From: an uncultured Polaribacter sp. | Lineage (GTDB): Bacteria > Bacteroidota > Bacteroidia > Flavobacteriales > Flavobacteriaceae | Assembly (NCBI GenBank): GCA_905480405.1 | Contig: CAJQQH010000041.1 | Location: forward strand, 1 to 62,820 | Length of the DNA: 62,820 nucleotides | Direction: 5' to 3' | In this document: positions 1 through 8,778 of the stretch, in pieces | How the letters are laid out: every line of letters starts with the position of its first letter | Numbering within the stretch: position 1 is the stretch's first letter | Program-made: the position numbers and the translations under genes | The notes under the pieces: model-generated | The model's input: the letters and a program-made list of their open reading frames with translations, nothing else | Told to the model about the DNA's origin: nothing | The model's database searches: none

Positions 1-1590
1 GTCTTTTTCGTTTATTGAATATCCAGCTTTTTGTAGTTCTTTTACTGTGTTCCTATCAAATTTATTTGGTTCCATCATAATTACATCTGGTAACCATTGA
101 TGATGAAAACGTGGTTGATTTACAGCTTCTTGCATACCAAAACCGAACTCATGTACATTTAAAATGGTTTGCATTACAGAAGTTATAATTGTAGAACCAC
201 CAGGAGTTCCAACAACCATCCATAATTTTCCGTTTTTCTCTACAATTGTAGGTGTCATAGAACTTAGCATTCTTTTTTCTGGTACAATTTCATTTGCTTT
301 GGCGCCAATTAAACCAAACATATTTGGTACACCAGGTTTGCTAGAAAAATCGTCCATTTCGTTGTTTAAAAAGAAACCTAAATCAGAACAATATAATTTA
401 GAACCATACGCACCATTTATAGTTGTTGTTACAGAAACAGCGTTACCAAATTGATCTACAATAGAGTAGTGGGTTGTTTCATCACTTTCTATCATTTCTA
501 TTGTTCCGTGTGCTACATCAGATGATTTTGTTGCTTTTTCAAAGGAGAAATCATCCATTCTACCTTTTGTATATTCTTTAGAAATTAAAGTTTCTAAAGG
601 AATATTTACAAAATCAGGATCTCCTAAAAAGAAACTTCTATCTGCATAAGCACGTCTTTCTGCTTCTGCAATTACTTGAATCGTTTGTGTTGAGTTATGA
701 CCATATTTGTCTAAATTGTAAGGCTCAATTCCATTCATTATTTGTGCTAAACAAATTCCGCCACTAGAAGGCGGAGACATAGAAATTACCTTTAAATCAT
801 CGTATTTAAAAGTAATTGGTGTTCTCCATTTTGCTTCATATTTAGCTAAATCTTCAAGAGTCATTATTCCGCCATTAGCTTGCATAAATTTTACCAAACG
901 TTTTGCAGTTTCACCTTTGTAAAATTCATCTCTTCCATTTTTAGAGATTCTTTCTAAAGTTTCCGTTAAAGCCGTGTATTTAATAATGTCATTCTCTTTC
1001 CAAAGACTATCTAAAATAATTTTAGATTTATTGGCTTCTTTAAATAAAGGTTGATATTTTTTAATTCTAGCTTCTTGTTTCTTTGTAACAACGATACCTC
1101 TTTTAGCTAATGCTATAACTGGTTTTAAAATTTCATGTATTGTAAGTGTTCCAAATTTTTTATGAGCAGCAAAAACACCAGCTACAGTTCCAGGAATTCC
1201 AACTGCCATAGAACCAAGTGTACTTTTTCCTTTTATAACATTACCTTCATTATCTAAAAACATATCTTTAGAAGAAGCTATAGGTGCTTTTTCTCTGTAA
1301 TCTAAAGCGCCAATTTCTCCATCGTTTTTTCTATAAACCATAAAACCACCACCACCAATATTTCCTGCATAAGGGTAAGCAACAGCTAAAGCTAATTCTG
1401 TAGCAACCATAGCATCAAAAGCGTTACCGCCTTTTTTAAGAATCTCTGTTCCTATTTTAGAAGCTTCTTCTCTTGCAGAAACAACCATTGCTTTGGTTGT
1501 AATTAGTCCTGTTGTTTTTGGTTTTTTATCAGCCTTTTTACAACTAATTAATAAAATTGAAATTGCAATTAGTAAAAATGTTTTTTTCAT
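1..1590 (-). CDS. ggt: Gamma-glutamyltransferase, C-terminus cut by window edge
   Basis: Gamma-glutamyltransferase (Ntn-hydrolase) that cleaves gamma-glutamyl bonds such as that in glutathione. I translated the minus strand: 530 codons are present and the reading frame runs off position 1. The first residues MKKTFLLIAISILLISC form a lipoprotein signal with Cys17, so the enzyme is probably anchored in the envelope. The autoprocessing motif TTHYSIVD is visible with its Thr near residue 372; this Thr becomes the N-terminal nucleophile of the small subunit. The PPSSGG and PGGSTI motifs of the family are also present. The start codon overlaps the stop of the upstream ACP phosphodiesterase gene by ATGA, indicating translational coupling. 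Confidence 0.93.
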   Translation of the reverse strand, partial: MKKTFLLIAISILLISCKKADKKPKTTGLITTKAMVVSAREEASKIGTEILKKGGNAFDAMVATELALAVAYPYAGNIGGGGFMVYRKNDGEIGALDYREKAPIASSKDMFLDNEGNVIKGKSTLGSMAVGIPGTVAGVFAAHKKFGTLTIHEILKPVIALAKRGIVVTKKQEARIKKYQPLFKEANKSKIILDSLWKENDIIKYTALTETLERISKNGRDEFYKGETAKRLVKFMQANGGIMTLEDLAKYEAKWRTPITFKYDDLKVISMSPPSSGGICLAQIMNGIEPYNLDKYGHNSTQTIQVIAEAERRAYADRSFFLGDPDFVNIPLETLISKEYTKGRMDDFSFEKATKSSDVAHGTIEMIESDETTHYSIVDQFGNAVSVTTTINGAYGSKLYCSDLGFFLNNEMDDFSSKPGVPNMFGLIGAKANEIVPEKRMLSSMTPTIVEKNGKLWMVVGTPGGSTIITSVMQTILNVHEFGFGMQEAVNQPRFHHQWLPDVIMMEPNKFDRNTVKELQKAGYSINEKD

Positions 1591-2177
1591 AATCTAATCT
1601 CTTCTAATTTTTGATTTGTATGAGCAATAAGGTCTTTAAAAAATAGGGTAAAATCTTCTTGTAATTCAGTTTCTAGAATATCTAAATCTTCTATAGCTAA
1701 ATTCATTTGAGATTTTCCTTTTGTTCTTTGATTCATGCCGTTTAAAACTTTTTCTATTCCAGCTTTAAATTGATAGTTGTATAGAATATTATACTCTATC
1801 ATGTATTTTATAAATTGTTGAGATTTTAAAGGTAATTCGGGAGATCTATCTTCAAATAATTTGTTAATAGAATTGGTGTAGATATCTAAAGGAATTGCAG
1901 AATAATTTGCCCAATTTTTAGCTAAAAAATAATCATAAAAAATATCGATAATTACGCCATCATAATGTCTGTAACGTGCATGTAGACGACGTTTACTTTT
2001 TCTAACAATTTCATGAGCATCTGTAAATGTATCTATTTCTCTATGCAAAAAAATACCTTGCTGAATTTCTTTAGAAAAACCTTCGTAATTATTACCTCTA
2101 ATATGATCTGCAATAAAATTGCCAATCATAATATTAGTGTCGTTTTGTGAAAGGTATAAGTGGGCTAAAAAATTCAT
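1587..2177 (-). CDS. acpH: ACP phosphodiesterase (AcpH family)
   Basis: Family of acyl carrier protein phosphodiesterases (DUF479), which remove the 4'-phosphopantetheine arm from ACP. The recognisable N-terminus MNFLAHLYLS begins at 2177. The frame is open nine codons further up to 2204, but that extension (MWFFVYFYQ) runs into the terminator hairpin and is not family-like, so I use 196 residues. Conserved features are the N-terminal HLYLS, GNFIADHIRG near residues 28-37 and HREIDTFTD around residues 53-61. The stop overlaps the ggt start by 4 nt. The enzyme assignment rests on family resemblance only. Confidence 0.85.
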   Translation of the reverse strand: MNFLAHLYLSQNDTNIMIGNFIADHIRGNNYEGFSKEIQQGIFLHREIDTFTDAHEIVRKSKRRLHARYRHYDGVIIDIFYDYFLAKNWANYSAIPLDIYTNSINKLFEDRSPELPLKSQQFIKYMIEYNILYNYQFKAGIEKVLNGMNQRTKGKSQMNLAIEDLDILETELQEDFTLFFKDLIAHTNQKLEEIRL

Positions 2178-2193
2178 TTGATAAAAGTAAACA

Positions 2194-2223
2194 AAAAACC
2201 ACAACTAAAAAGTTGTGGTTTTT
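2194..2223 (-). terminator. Terminator of the TonB/DUF4249 operon
   Basis: Perfect inverted repeat AAAAACCACAACT - AAAA - AGTTGTGGTTTTT. On the minus strand the stem is followed by a run of T, and it lies immediately after the stop of the last gene of the 8568-2226 operon and before acpH. The symmetry would let it work in both directions. Confidence 0.85.
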
Positions 2224-2225
2224 AA

Positions 2226-3926
2226 TTATTTCACAGAGAAATATTCTTTAATTGTTATTGGTTTACCTTCATTTGTAAACCCTTGAATATCTATTTCAAA
2301 ATCTCCTGTTACATCAGATGTGTAAAAAGAAATATCTTTCTGATTATCAATAATATTTGGTTGCCAAAGTAATTGTAATCTATAATCTGGAATCCTTTTT
2401 AAGCTGATATCAGAGTTATAGGTTTGTGAAAAATACTTTTTTAAAGTCAATGGTTTTTTATAATCAACTTTTACGATGTTATTATTTTTTACTGGAGTAT
2501 AATCCTTTTTAATTGTTTTAACAGAAATAACTCCTTGATAAATTTTAGAATTTAACTGATAAATATTTTTTGAAATAGAAATTGTTTTAACAAGTTTCGG
2601 GTTTAAATCGATTAACTCATTATGATTATCTACAATATATCCATCAATTAATATTAAAGGAAAAGTATTATAATCTAATTTATCGCTATTGTCTTTAACA
2701 TGAAAAGTATAATTTGTCCCTTTTCTATTAATCCAAGTATTTTTAAGAATTTCTACCATTGTTGCTTTAATGGTTTTAAATCTAGCATAATCATCTAAAT
2801 TATAAGTAGTATAATCATCTTCAAAAAAACTAGTATTGTCTATATTTTGGTTAATATTGCTATTTTGTCTCTTACTATTATATGCGTTTTCTATTTGCAT
2901 ATACTTACTTCTTAAATCAATTAATTTTGCCAAATTCTCATTTATAACGATATCATTAAAAACTAATTTATCTAAATTTAAAGGTTTGTTTTCTATTAAA
3001 ATGATTTTGTAGTTTTCTTTATCCTCTTTTAATACTTGGGCAAAAACTTTTTCCGAATAGTCTCTACCTTGAAGATAAAAATAGAAATTACCGTCTTTAT
3101 CTGTACTAGCAATTTTAGCAAGATCGTTATCGCCAATGAAAGAGATACCTACTCTAATATTATCAACATTATTAGTTTTATCGTTTTTAGCAATCACTTT
3201 TCCCTGCAATAATTCTCCTCTAAAATCTGGTAAAAAAACTTCATTTTTTACTGTCTTATTAAAGAGTTTATTGTTTTTAGTAAAGAAGTTATGAGCTGCT
3301 TTTTTCTTAGAAGAATATTCATCTATTTTTCTAACAGAAACAGAAGCGTTTTTAGGTAAAAATGCATTTTTTGTTAGTTTAATAGTTATTTTTTCTCTTT
3401 TAGAATATTCATTTTTCTCTAAAACAAAGTATTGATTTTGTGTTTGATTCTTTTTTATAACAGAAGCTTGTGTATCTGTATTAGAAACAAGAACCTTGTT
3501 TGAAAAAGGATTAATTATATAGATGTTTTCTTGATAAAAAAGATTTTTATTTTTCATCCATTGTGTGTAAGCAATCAATTTATAATTACCAGATTTTAAA
3601 TCGGTGTTAATAAAAAAGTCTCCTTGTCCTTCACCTTTTTTTAAAGTTATTTTTTGCTTAATTATAGTTTTTAAGTTGCTGTCTATTAATTCTATGTATG
3701 CAATTTTACTAAGATTACTAAACTTGTTTGTGTTATAATTTAAACAATACGCCTTATAATCTAAACGTTCTCCTGTAAGTAGAAAGTTTGAGTTAAAGTG
3801 AAGAAATACTTTTTCTTGTGGTATTTCTGTGTATTCTGTATACTGTTGTTCTGTTACTTTTCTTTGTGAAAAAACATTTAGAAAAGTACTAAAAAGTAAA
3901 ACGAATATTAAAAGTCTATTTTTCAT
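2226..3926 (-). CDS. Secreted protein: MG2-like domain plus TonB-plug-like domain, no barrel
   Basis: Not a named family that I can identify with certainty. A signal peptide (about residues 1-20) is followed by a beta-rich segment (about 30-140) resembling a macroglobulin MG2 domain. A second beta domain (about 235-320) looks like a carboxypeptidase-regulatory fold. A C-terminal segment (about 380-480) has the feel of a TonB receptor plug (PLILIDGYIV, VKTISISK, GVISVKT). No 22-strand barrel follows, since the protein is only 566 residues long. It is the last gene of an operon with a TonB receptor and a DUF4249 lipoprotein, so I infer an outer-membrane accessory role. Substrate unknown. Confidence 0.7.
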   Translation of the reverse strand: MKNRLLIFVLLFSTFLNVFSQRKVTEQQYTEYTEIPQEKVFLHFNSNFLLTGERLDYKAYCLNYNTNKFSNLSKIAYIELIDSNLKTIIKQKITLKKGEGQGDFFINTDLKSGNYKLIAYTQWMKNKNLFYQENIYIINPFSNKVLVSNTDTQASVIKKNQTQNQYFVLEKNEYSKREKITIKLTKNAFLPKNASVSVRKIDEYSSKKKAAHNFFTKNNKLFNKTVKNEVFLPDFRGELLQGKVIAKNDKTNNVDNIRVGISFIGDNDLAKIASTDKDGNFYFYLQGRDYSEKVFAQVLKEDKENYKIILIENKPLNLDKLVFNDIVINENLAKLIDLRSKYMQIENAYNSKRQNSNINQNIDNTSFFEDDYTTYNLDDYARFKTIKATMVEILKNTWINRKGTNYTFHVKDNSDKLDYNTFPLILIDGYIVDNHNELIDLNPKLVKTISISKNIYQLNSKIYQGVISVKTIKKDYTPVKNNNIVKVDYKKPLTLKKYFSQTYNSDISLKRIPDYRLQLLWQPNIIDNQKDISFYTSDVTGDFEIDIQGFTNEGKPITIKEYFSVK

Positions 3927-3938
3927 TATGATATATTA

Positions 3939-5144
3939 TTAATCTATCCAAAAAGAGGGTTTTATATTAGTACCAGTTTCTCTACAATCTCCACATACTT
4001 TTGGTACTAAAAAGTACTCTCCTTCTAAAGTAACATTGGTTCCATCATTGTCTTTATAGTACAACCATTCATTCATTTTTAAAATACTAATTAGTGGAGA
4101 AGTAGGACTTCCGTTTTGTCTAAAATAAGTAGTTAATGGAGCAATGTATTCACAATCATCTATAAAATCAGCTGTAGTATTTGGATAAAAATCATCTCTA
4201 TTTAGAAATAATCTTTTTTCTGATACCGAGTTTACTTCAAAATACCCTATTGCTTTGTCATTGTTGTTATTTGTGGCTGTAATATTACCAAGCAGAAAAC
4301 CAGGTTGATTTTGCGTAAATACATTTTCTGATGAAGACAAGTCAGACAATGTATTATAATAATTAAATGCTTCAAGAGATTGTACACTTTGTTTTAATAA
4401 AATACTATATCTAGAAGAAATTCTAAAATCGCTTTTTGGAATAAAAAGAAACCCAAAATTAACATTGTTTGCAGAAAGCGATGCCGTTTCTGTTTGTATA
4501 ATACTGTTAGAGTTTTTTGTTGTGTAGCAAATTTTATTGTTATCTAGATTTGCTATTTTTTCTACCTCAAAAGGCAATTCATCAGAAACAATTCTTAATT
4601 TTTCTCCAGACCAATTAGGTGGTATCACTTTATAAGTTTCTTCAAAATTATATTTATAATACTTAGCTAAATTATCTGTACTGTTACTTTCTACATAAAT
4701 ATTAAGGCCTTCAATTCCAAAAACATTTGTTTCTTTTTTGGCAACAAGATTGTTTACGTTACTTAATCCAGCTATTTTTTCTGAATTAGAAGTGTAAGAT
4801 TTACCGTTAGCAGTATTAATTTCTAAAACGTAACTTCTATCTATAATTGCTTTAAAAGTAATATCAGAAATGTAAATACCTGTTGTGGTTTCTGTAAAAT
4901 TATAAGTATTTAAAAGGTTATCTGTTATAACAACAGATGCACCGGTTTCTAAAACAATATCTGCAGAATCTAAAGGAAAAGTTCTAGATAGTTTTATAGT
5001 ATGCTGTTTTAATTCATCTGTAAGTTGTGCTTCTACGATTAAAAAATCTTCAAAGGTTGTGTCTTTAATATCAATTGGCTCTATACAGCTAATCATACAT
5101 GTTAAAATACATAATATTAAAGATGCTTTTTTTATAATATTCAT
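3939..5144 (-). CDS. DUF4249 family lipoprotein
   Basis: DUF4249 proteins are Bacteroidota surface lipoproteins usually encoded beside TonB-dependent receptors. Their biochemical role is not established. The signal ends in MISC with Cys20 as the lipidated residue. The mature part begins with the family-typical EPIDI and FLIVEAQLTDELKQHTIKLS. It is beta-rich throughout and carries late cysteines (CEYI and CGDCRETG). It is separated by 3 nt from the upstream receptor gene, so cotranscription is near certain. By analogy with SusD-type partners it may sit over the receptor, but that is inference. Confidence 0.88.
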   Translation of the reverse strand: MNIIKKASLILCILTCMISCIEPIDIKDTTFEDFLIVEAQLTDELKQHTIKLSRTFPLDSADIVLETGASVVITDNLLNTYNFTETTTGIYISDITFKAIIDRSYVLEINTANGKSYTSNSEKIAGLSNVNNLVAKKETNVFGIEGLNIYVESNSTDNLAKYYKYNFEETYKVIPPNWSGEKLRIVSDELPFEVEKIANLDNNKICYTTKNSNSIIQTETASLSANNVNFGFLFIPKSDFRISSRYSILLKQSVQSLEAFNYYNTLSDLSSSENVFTQNQPGFLLGNITATNNNNDKAIGYFEVNSVSEKRLFLNRDDFYPNTTADFIDDCEYIAPLTTYFRQNGSPTSPLISILKMNEWLYYKDNDGTNVTLEGEYFLVPKVCGDCRETGTNIKPSFWID

Positions 5145-5147
5145 ATC

Positions 5148-7889
5148 TTAAAATTTTAAGTTATAAGTAATAGTTGGAATCGGTTTAGAGAAAATAGAAC
5201 TTTGATACGATTTTACAGCACCATTTTCGGTAGTAAAAAAGACAGAATTAGGATTGTTTTTTCCTAAAAGATTATAAACGGAAAGACTCCAGAAACTATG
5301 AGCCAATTTTTTTAGTTTATGATTTCCTTCTACGTTAAAACCAACATCTAACCTGTAATAATCTGGTATTCTAAATTTATTTCTATCACTATATAATAAA
5401 TACTCATTTCCTTGATAAGAATATTTACCTGTTGGATACGTGATTGGTCTACCTGTTTGATATGTGAAATTTGCAGAAAAACTAAACCTTTGTGTAAGCT
5501 TATAATTACCCACTACATTAAAATCATGTGGTTTGTCATAATTGGTAGAAAAGAAATTTCCATTATTTACGGTTTCTTCTAAAAACTCGCTATCCAGTTT
5601 TAAAAACGATCTAGAATAGCTATAACTTATCCAACCGTTTAAGTCTCCGTTGTTTTTTCTTAGTAAAAACTCTACACCATAAGATTTTCCGGGGCCTTGT
5701 AAAACTTCTGTTTCTATTTGTTCGTTTAATAAAAAGTTAGCTCCAACTTTATAATCTAAAATATTTTTAAATTTCTTGTAATAACCTTCTACACTAACTT
5801 CATAGTTATTGTCAGAAAAATTCTTATAAACACCTAAAGAAAATTGCATAGCTTCTTGTGGTTTAATATTGATGTCAGATAGTTTCCAAGCATCTGTAGG
5901 AGAAGCAAACGTGTTGTTTGTTAATTTATGAATAAATTGATGCGAGTTATTTACACTTGCTTTTAATGATAAATCTTCAGTAATAGAATATCTAGAGGAA
6001 AATCTAAAATCGAATGCATGATACGATTTGTAAACTTCATTCTTTTTATAATCTACAACACTAATAACAGTAGATTCATTTTTGGGTTTGCTATCATCAT
6101 AAAATCTTTGAGTAGATTCTCCTAACGCAGAAAATAAAGTGTATCTAAGTCCTAGACTTAAAGAAAGTTTTTTGTTTACAGTATAATCATCAGAAATATA
6201 TAAAGCGTTTTCTAATGCTTTTTCTTCTTGAATGTCTAACGGAGTAACTATAGAATTCTCACCTTTAGGAGCAATATTACCAGGAGAGATATTGTATAAT
6301 TTGGAAGAAAGACCATATGTAAATCTATGTGATTTAGAATGAAGGTAATTCATTTTTAATTTTAAATTTACTTCATCTATGCTGTATTTTAATTTAAAGT
6401 TATTGTTTGCATTTCCATCAAAATCAATATTAAAAGAATAATTACTATTTGATAAAGATAAACTACCTTTATTCTTATCATTAAACTTATGATCCCAGTT
6501 AATAGACAATACTTTATTGGCGTAAGAATTTGTGGTGTCAGAGGCAATACTGTAACTGTCTTTACTAATGTATCCTAAAGCTTGTACAGAATTATTATCA
6601 TTAATTGTATGGTTATATTTTCCTATAAAATCATAAAATGAGACACTACTATTGTTTAGTTTTTCGTCATCAATAATTTTTAGAATCCAATCAGAATAAG
6701 TACTTCTTGCAGCTAACATTAAACCAGATTTATTTTTAACAATTGGTACTTCTAAACTTAGATTACCTGTTACAGGCCCTATAGACATTTCTCCGGCAAT
6801 TTTTTCTGTATTACTATCTTTAGAAATGATATCGAAAACAGAAGATATTCTTCCTCCAAATTCAGCAGGAATACTTCCTTTGTAAACTTTTAAGTCTTTT
6901 GTAACAAACGGATTAACAGCTGAGAATAACCCTAGAAAATGTGTTGGGTTGTAAAGAACAGTATTGTCTAAAAGAAATAAGTTTTGATCAGATTTACCAC
7001 CTCTAACATTTACTCCATCAACTCCTTCTCCAGCACTTTTTATTCCTGGTAAAGTGGTTGCAACTTTTAAAATATCTCTTTCACCTAAAACTAAAGGTAT
7101 ATTTTTTATTTTTTGTATTTTAATTTGTGTTACTCCAGAAATGTTGGTCTTAATATTTTTTTTAGCATTAGTTTGTAGAACAATTTCATCTAAACTTTCT
7201 GTGGCGTCATTTAAAATAAAATTATAAGTACCATTACCATAAATAATAATTTCAGTTTCCTTGTTTTCTATACCAGAAAAAAGAGTTTCTAAATTATTTA
7301 ATCCGTAAGGTATGTTAATAGAATAAAAACCTTTTTCGTTTGTAGTAGCATAAATATTATTTTTACGTTGTAAAATTACTAGGTTTTCTATAGGTTTTCC
7401 AGTATTGTTATTTCTAACATAACCAGATAGTTGATACTCTTTTTGAGTGTTATTAGTATTTTCTTTTCCTATTCTTATAGCTTTTTTTGAAGATTGGTAA
7501 TCTTCGATAGAAATTAAAACAGGACTAGAGGTAATAGCATCTTGAGTTTTGTTTATTTTTTTATAAACACTGCTATGAATTTTACTGTTTTTTGTTAGTA
7601 TAACATCTTTGTTATTAAAAACAAAGTAGTTTAAATTACTTTGATCAAATAAGTAATCTAGTATTTCTTTAATACTGCTATTTGAAAATTTTTTTGAGGT
7701 TAATTTTTTTTCATTTGCAAACCAGCTATCAATATAAAAGAATGAGTAGTTTGTCTGTTTTTCAATTTTCTCGATTGCTTTAATTCTTGAAGAACTTGTA
7801 AAATCGATTGAGATTTTTTTATCTTCTTGTTGTGAGAATATAGCCTGAAAACTAAAAAATATAAGTAGTGTTACTATTTTTCTGTTCAT
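5148..7889 (-). CDS. TonB-dependent receptor with N-terminal STN domain
   Basis: Outer-membrane active transporter of 913 residues. Order of parts: signal peptide (1-19), an STN/secretin-like domain (about 25-103, containing FFYIDSWF and LNYFVFNNKDVIL), a linker, a carboxypeptidase-regulatory-like domain (about 150-235, LSGYVRNNNTGKPIENLVI), the plug (about 250-360, with GVNVRGGKSDQNLFLLDN), and a beta barrel ending in an aromatic residue (TYNLKF). STN domains in FecA-type receptors talk to a FecR-type anti-sigma factor, but no sigma or anti-sigma gene lies nearby. The substrate is unknown. Spacing to both flanking genes is a few nucleotides. Confidence 0.93.
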   Translation of the reverse strand: MNRKIVTLLIFFSFQAIFSQQEDKKISIDFTSSSRIKAIEKIEKQTNYSFFYIDSWFANEKKLTSKKFSNSSIKEILDYLFDQSNLNYFVFNNKDVILTKNSKIHSSVYKKINKTQDAITSSPVLISIEDYQSSKKAIRIGKENTNNTQKEYQLSGYVRNNNTGKPIENLVILQRKNNIYATTNEKGFYSINIPYGLNNLETLFSGIENKETEIIIYGNGTYNFILNDATESLDEIVLQTNAKKNIKTNISGVTQIKIQKIKNIPLVLGERDILKVATTLPGIKSAGEGVDGVNVRGGKSDQNLFLLDNTVLYNPTHFLGLFSAVNPFVTKDLKVYKGSIPAEFGGRISSVFDIISKDSNTEKIAGEMSIGPVTGNLSLEVPIVKNKSGLMLAARSTYSDWILKIIDDEKLNNSSVSFYDFIGKYNHTINDNNSVQALGYISKDSYSIASDTTNSYANKVLSINWDHKFNDKNKGSLSLSNSNYSFNIDFDGNANNNFKLKYSIDEVNLKLKMNYLHSKSHRFTYGLSSKLYNISPGNIAPKGENSIVTPLDIQEEKALENALYISDDYTVNKKLSLSLGLRYTLFSALGESTQRFYDDSKPKNESTVISVVDYKKNEVYKSYHAFDFRFSSRYSITEDLSLKASVNNSHQFIHKLTNNTFASPTDAWKLSDINIKPQEAMQFSLGVYKNFSDNNYEVSVEGYYKKFKNILDYKVGANFLLNEQIETEVLQGPGKSYGVEFLLRKNNGDLNGWISYSYSRSFLKLDSEFLEETVNNGNFFSTNYDKPHDFNVVGNYKLTQRFSFSANFTYQTGRPITYPTGKYSYQGNEYLLYSDRNKFRIPDYYRLDVGFNVEGNHKLKKLAHSFWSLSVYNLLGKNNPNSVFFTTENGAVKSYQSSIFSKPIPTITYNLKF

Positions 7890-7893
7890 AAAA

Positions 7894-8568
7894 TTAATCT
7901 TCTATTCGTTTAATTAAATCAACTAAAAAAGCATCTGAGTTACTTTTAAGTTTGGTTTTGTTGACTTTGTAAAAGTTGTTAATTAATGATTTTTTTTTAG
8001 GGAATAATTTTATCCAATCTTTTTTCTTTTTTAAGAGCACTCTTTTATTATTATAATGAATAAAATAATTAGAAGTAAGTTTAAACTTACTATACACATA
8101 ATTGTTTATCTGTTTTTCTGACCTTTCTTTTGCGTGTTTCTTATAAAGGAGAGTTTTTTTACTATTATAAAGTTCCTTATGAAAGCCATATTCTTTAAGG
8201 TTAATAAATTTTTGATTATTGATGATAAAAGATGAGATTTTATCTTTTTTTAGAATAACCGATAATTCATTAAAAGTGTTTGTAGCTAATGAAATTAAAT
8301 TGTCTTCAAATAGATCATATTTTAAAGAGATATTAGTGTACAATTGATTATCGTAAGTAACAGTTCCTTTATAAAAGATGTCTTCAAACAAAAAATTATG
8401 ATTGCCTTTAATTGTAACATATTTTTTAGAGTATTTAATTCCAGCATTTATGTCAAGATTTTTTTGGCCAACAATATTATCGAACCAAACTAAGGCATTT
8501 TTGTTCTCTTGAGAAAAACAATTAAAAAAGAAGAAAAGAAGTAAAAATACAAGGTAGTTTTTTTTCAT
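7894..8568 (-). CDS. Unrecognised secreted protein heading the TonB receptor operon
   Basis: A 224-residue protein with a clear signal peptide (about residues 1-20, ending in CFSQ). The remainder is beta-rich in the first 120 residues and then strongly basic, with lysine clusters such as KKKKDWIKLFPKKK. I do not recognise the family. It is the first gene of the receptor/DUF4249 operon, separated from the receptor by only 4 nt, so a periplasmic or cell-surface accessory role in the same uptake system is likely. The start is the first ATG after a matching -7 element. Confidence 0.7.
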   Translation of the reverse strand: MKKNYLVFLLLFFFFNCFSQENKNALVWFDNIVGQKNLDINAGIKYSKKYVTIKGNHNFLFEDIFYKGTVTYDNQLYTNISLKYDLFEDNLISLATNTFNELSVILKKDKISSFIINNQKFINLKEYGFHKELYNSKKTLLYKKHAKERSEKQINNYVYSKFKLTSNYFIHYNNKRVLLKKKKDWIKLFPKKKSLINNFYKVNKTKLKSNSDAFLVDLIKRIED

Positions 8569-8595
8569 AAATTAAATGGGGATAAAGATTTCACT

Positions 8596-8603
8596 CAAAA
8601 GTA
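8596..8603 (-). promoter_or_regulatory. -7 promoter element for the TonB receptor operon
   Basis: Minus-strand TACTTTTG matches the Bacteroidota consensus TAnnTTTG and lies 27 nt upstream of the first start codon of the operon. No convincing -33 TTTG was found at 19-21 nt spacing, which is compatible with an activator-dependent promoter. Confidence 0.55.
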
Positions 8604-8630
8604 TAAGAATAATAAATATCTAAACTTTTT

Positions 8631-8671
8631 TTAACATTGTTCAAATGTTAAACTTTTCCTACAAATGTTAA
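8631..8671. promoter_or_regulatory. Candidate operator: palindrome plus direct repeat
   Basis: TTAACATT (8631-8638) and AATGTTAA (8644-8651) form a palindrome. CAAATGTTAA then occurs at 8642 and again at 8662, exactly 20 bp apart. The three half-sites lie about 28-75 nt upstream of the -7 element of the receptor operon, a normal position for activator binding. The bound protein is unknown. Confidence 0.45.
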
Positions 8672-8682
8672 TTTTGTCAAAA

Positions 8683-8712
8683 AAAAACTACAACTTTTTA
8701 GTTGTAGTTTTT
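8683..8712 (-). terminator. dnaN terminator
   Basis: Perfect inverted repeat AAAAACTACAAC - TTTTTA - GTTGTAGTTTTT, located after the dnaN stop on the minus strand, with a run of T following the stem in that direction. Confidence 0.85.
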
Positions 8713-8778
8713 GTGTATTAGATTCCTAACTTATAAAGAATAATAGCTTGTTTTATAAAAATGTAAATTCTGGTTATG

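Noticed and set aside
164-454. 96-codon plus-strand frame at the window start
   Set aside because: It lies antisense inside the gamma-glutamyltransferase gene, whose minus-strand product is unmistakable.
1587-2204. Start of the ACP phosphodiesterase at 2204
   Set aside because: It would include part of the preceding terminator hairpin; MNFLAHLYLS at 2177 is the family start.
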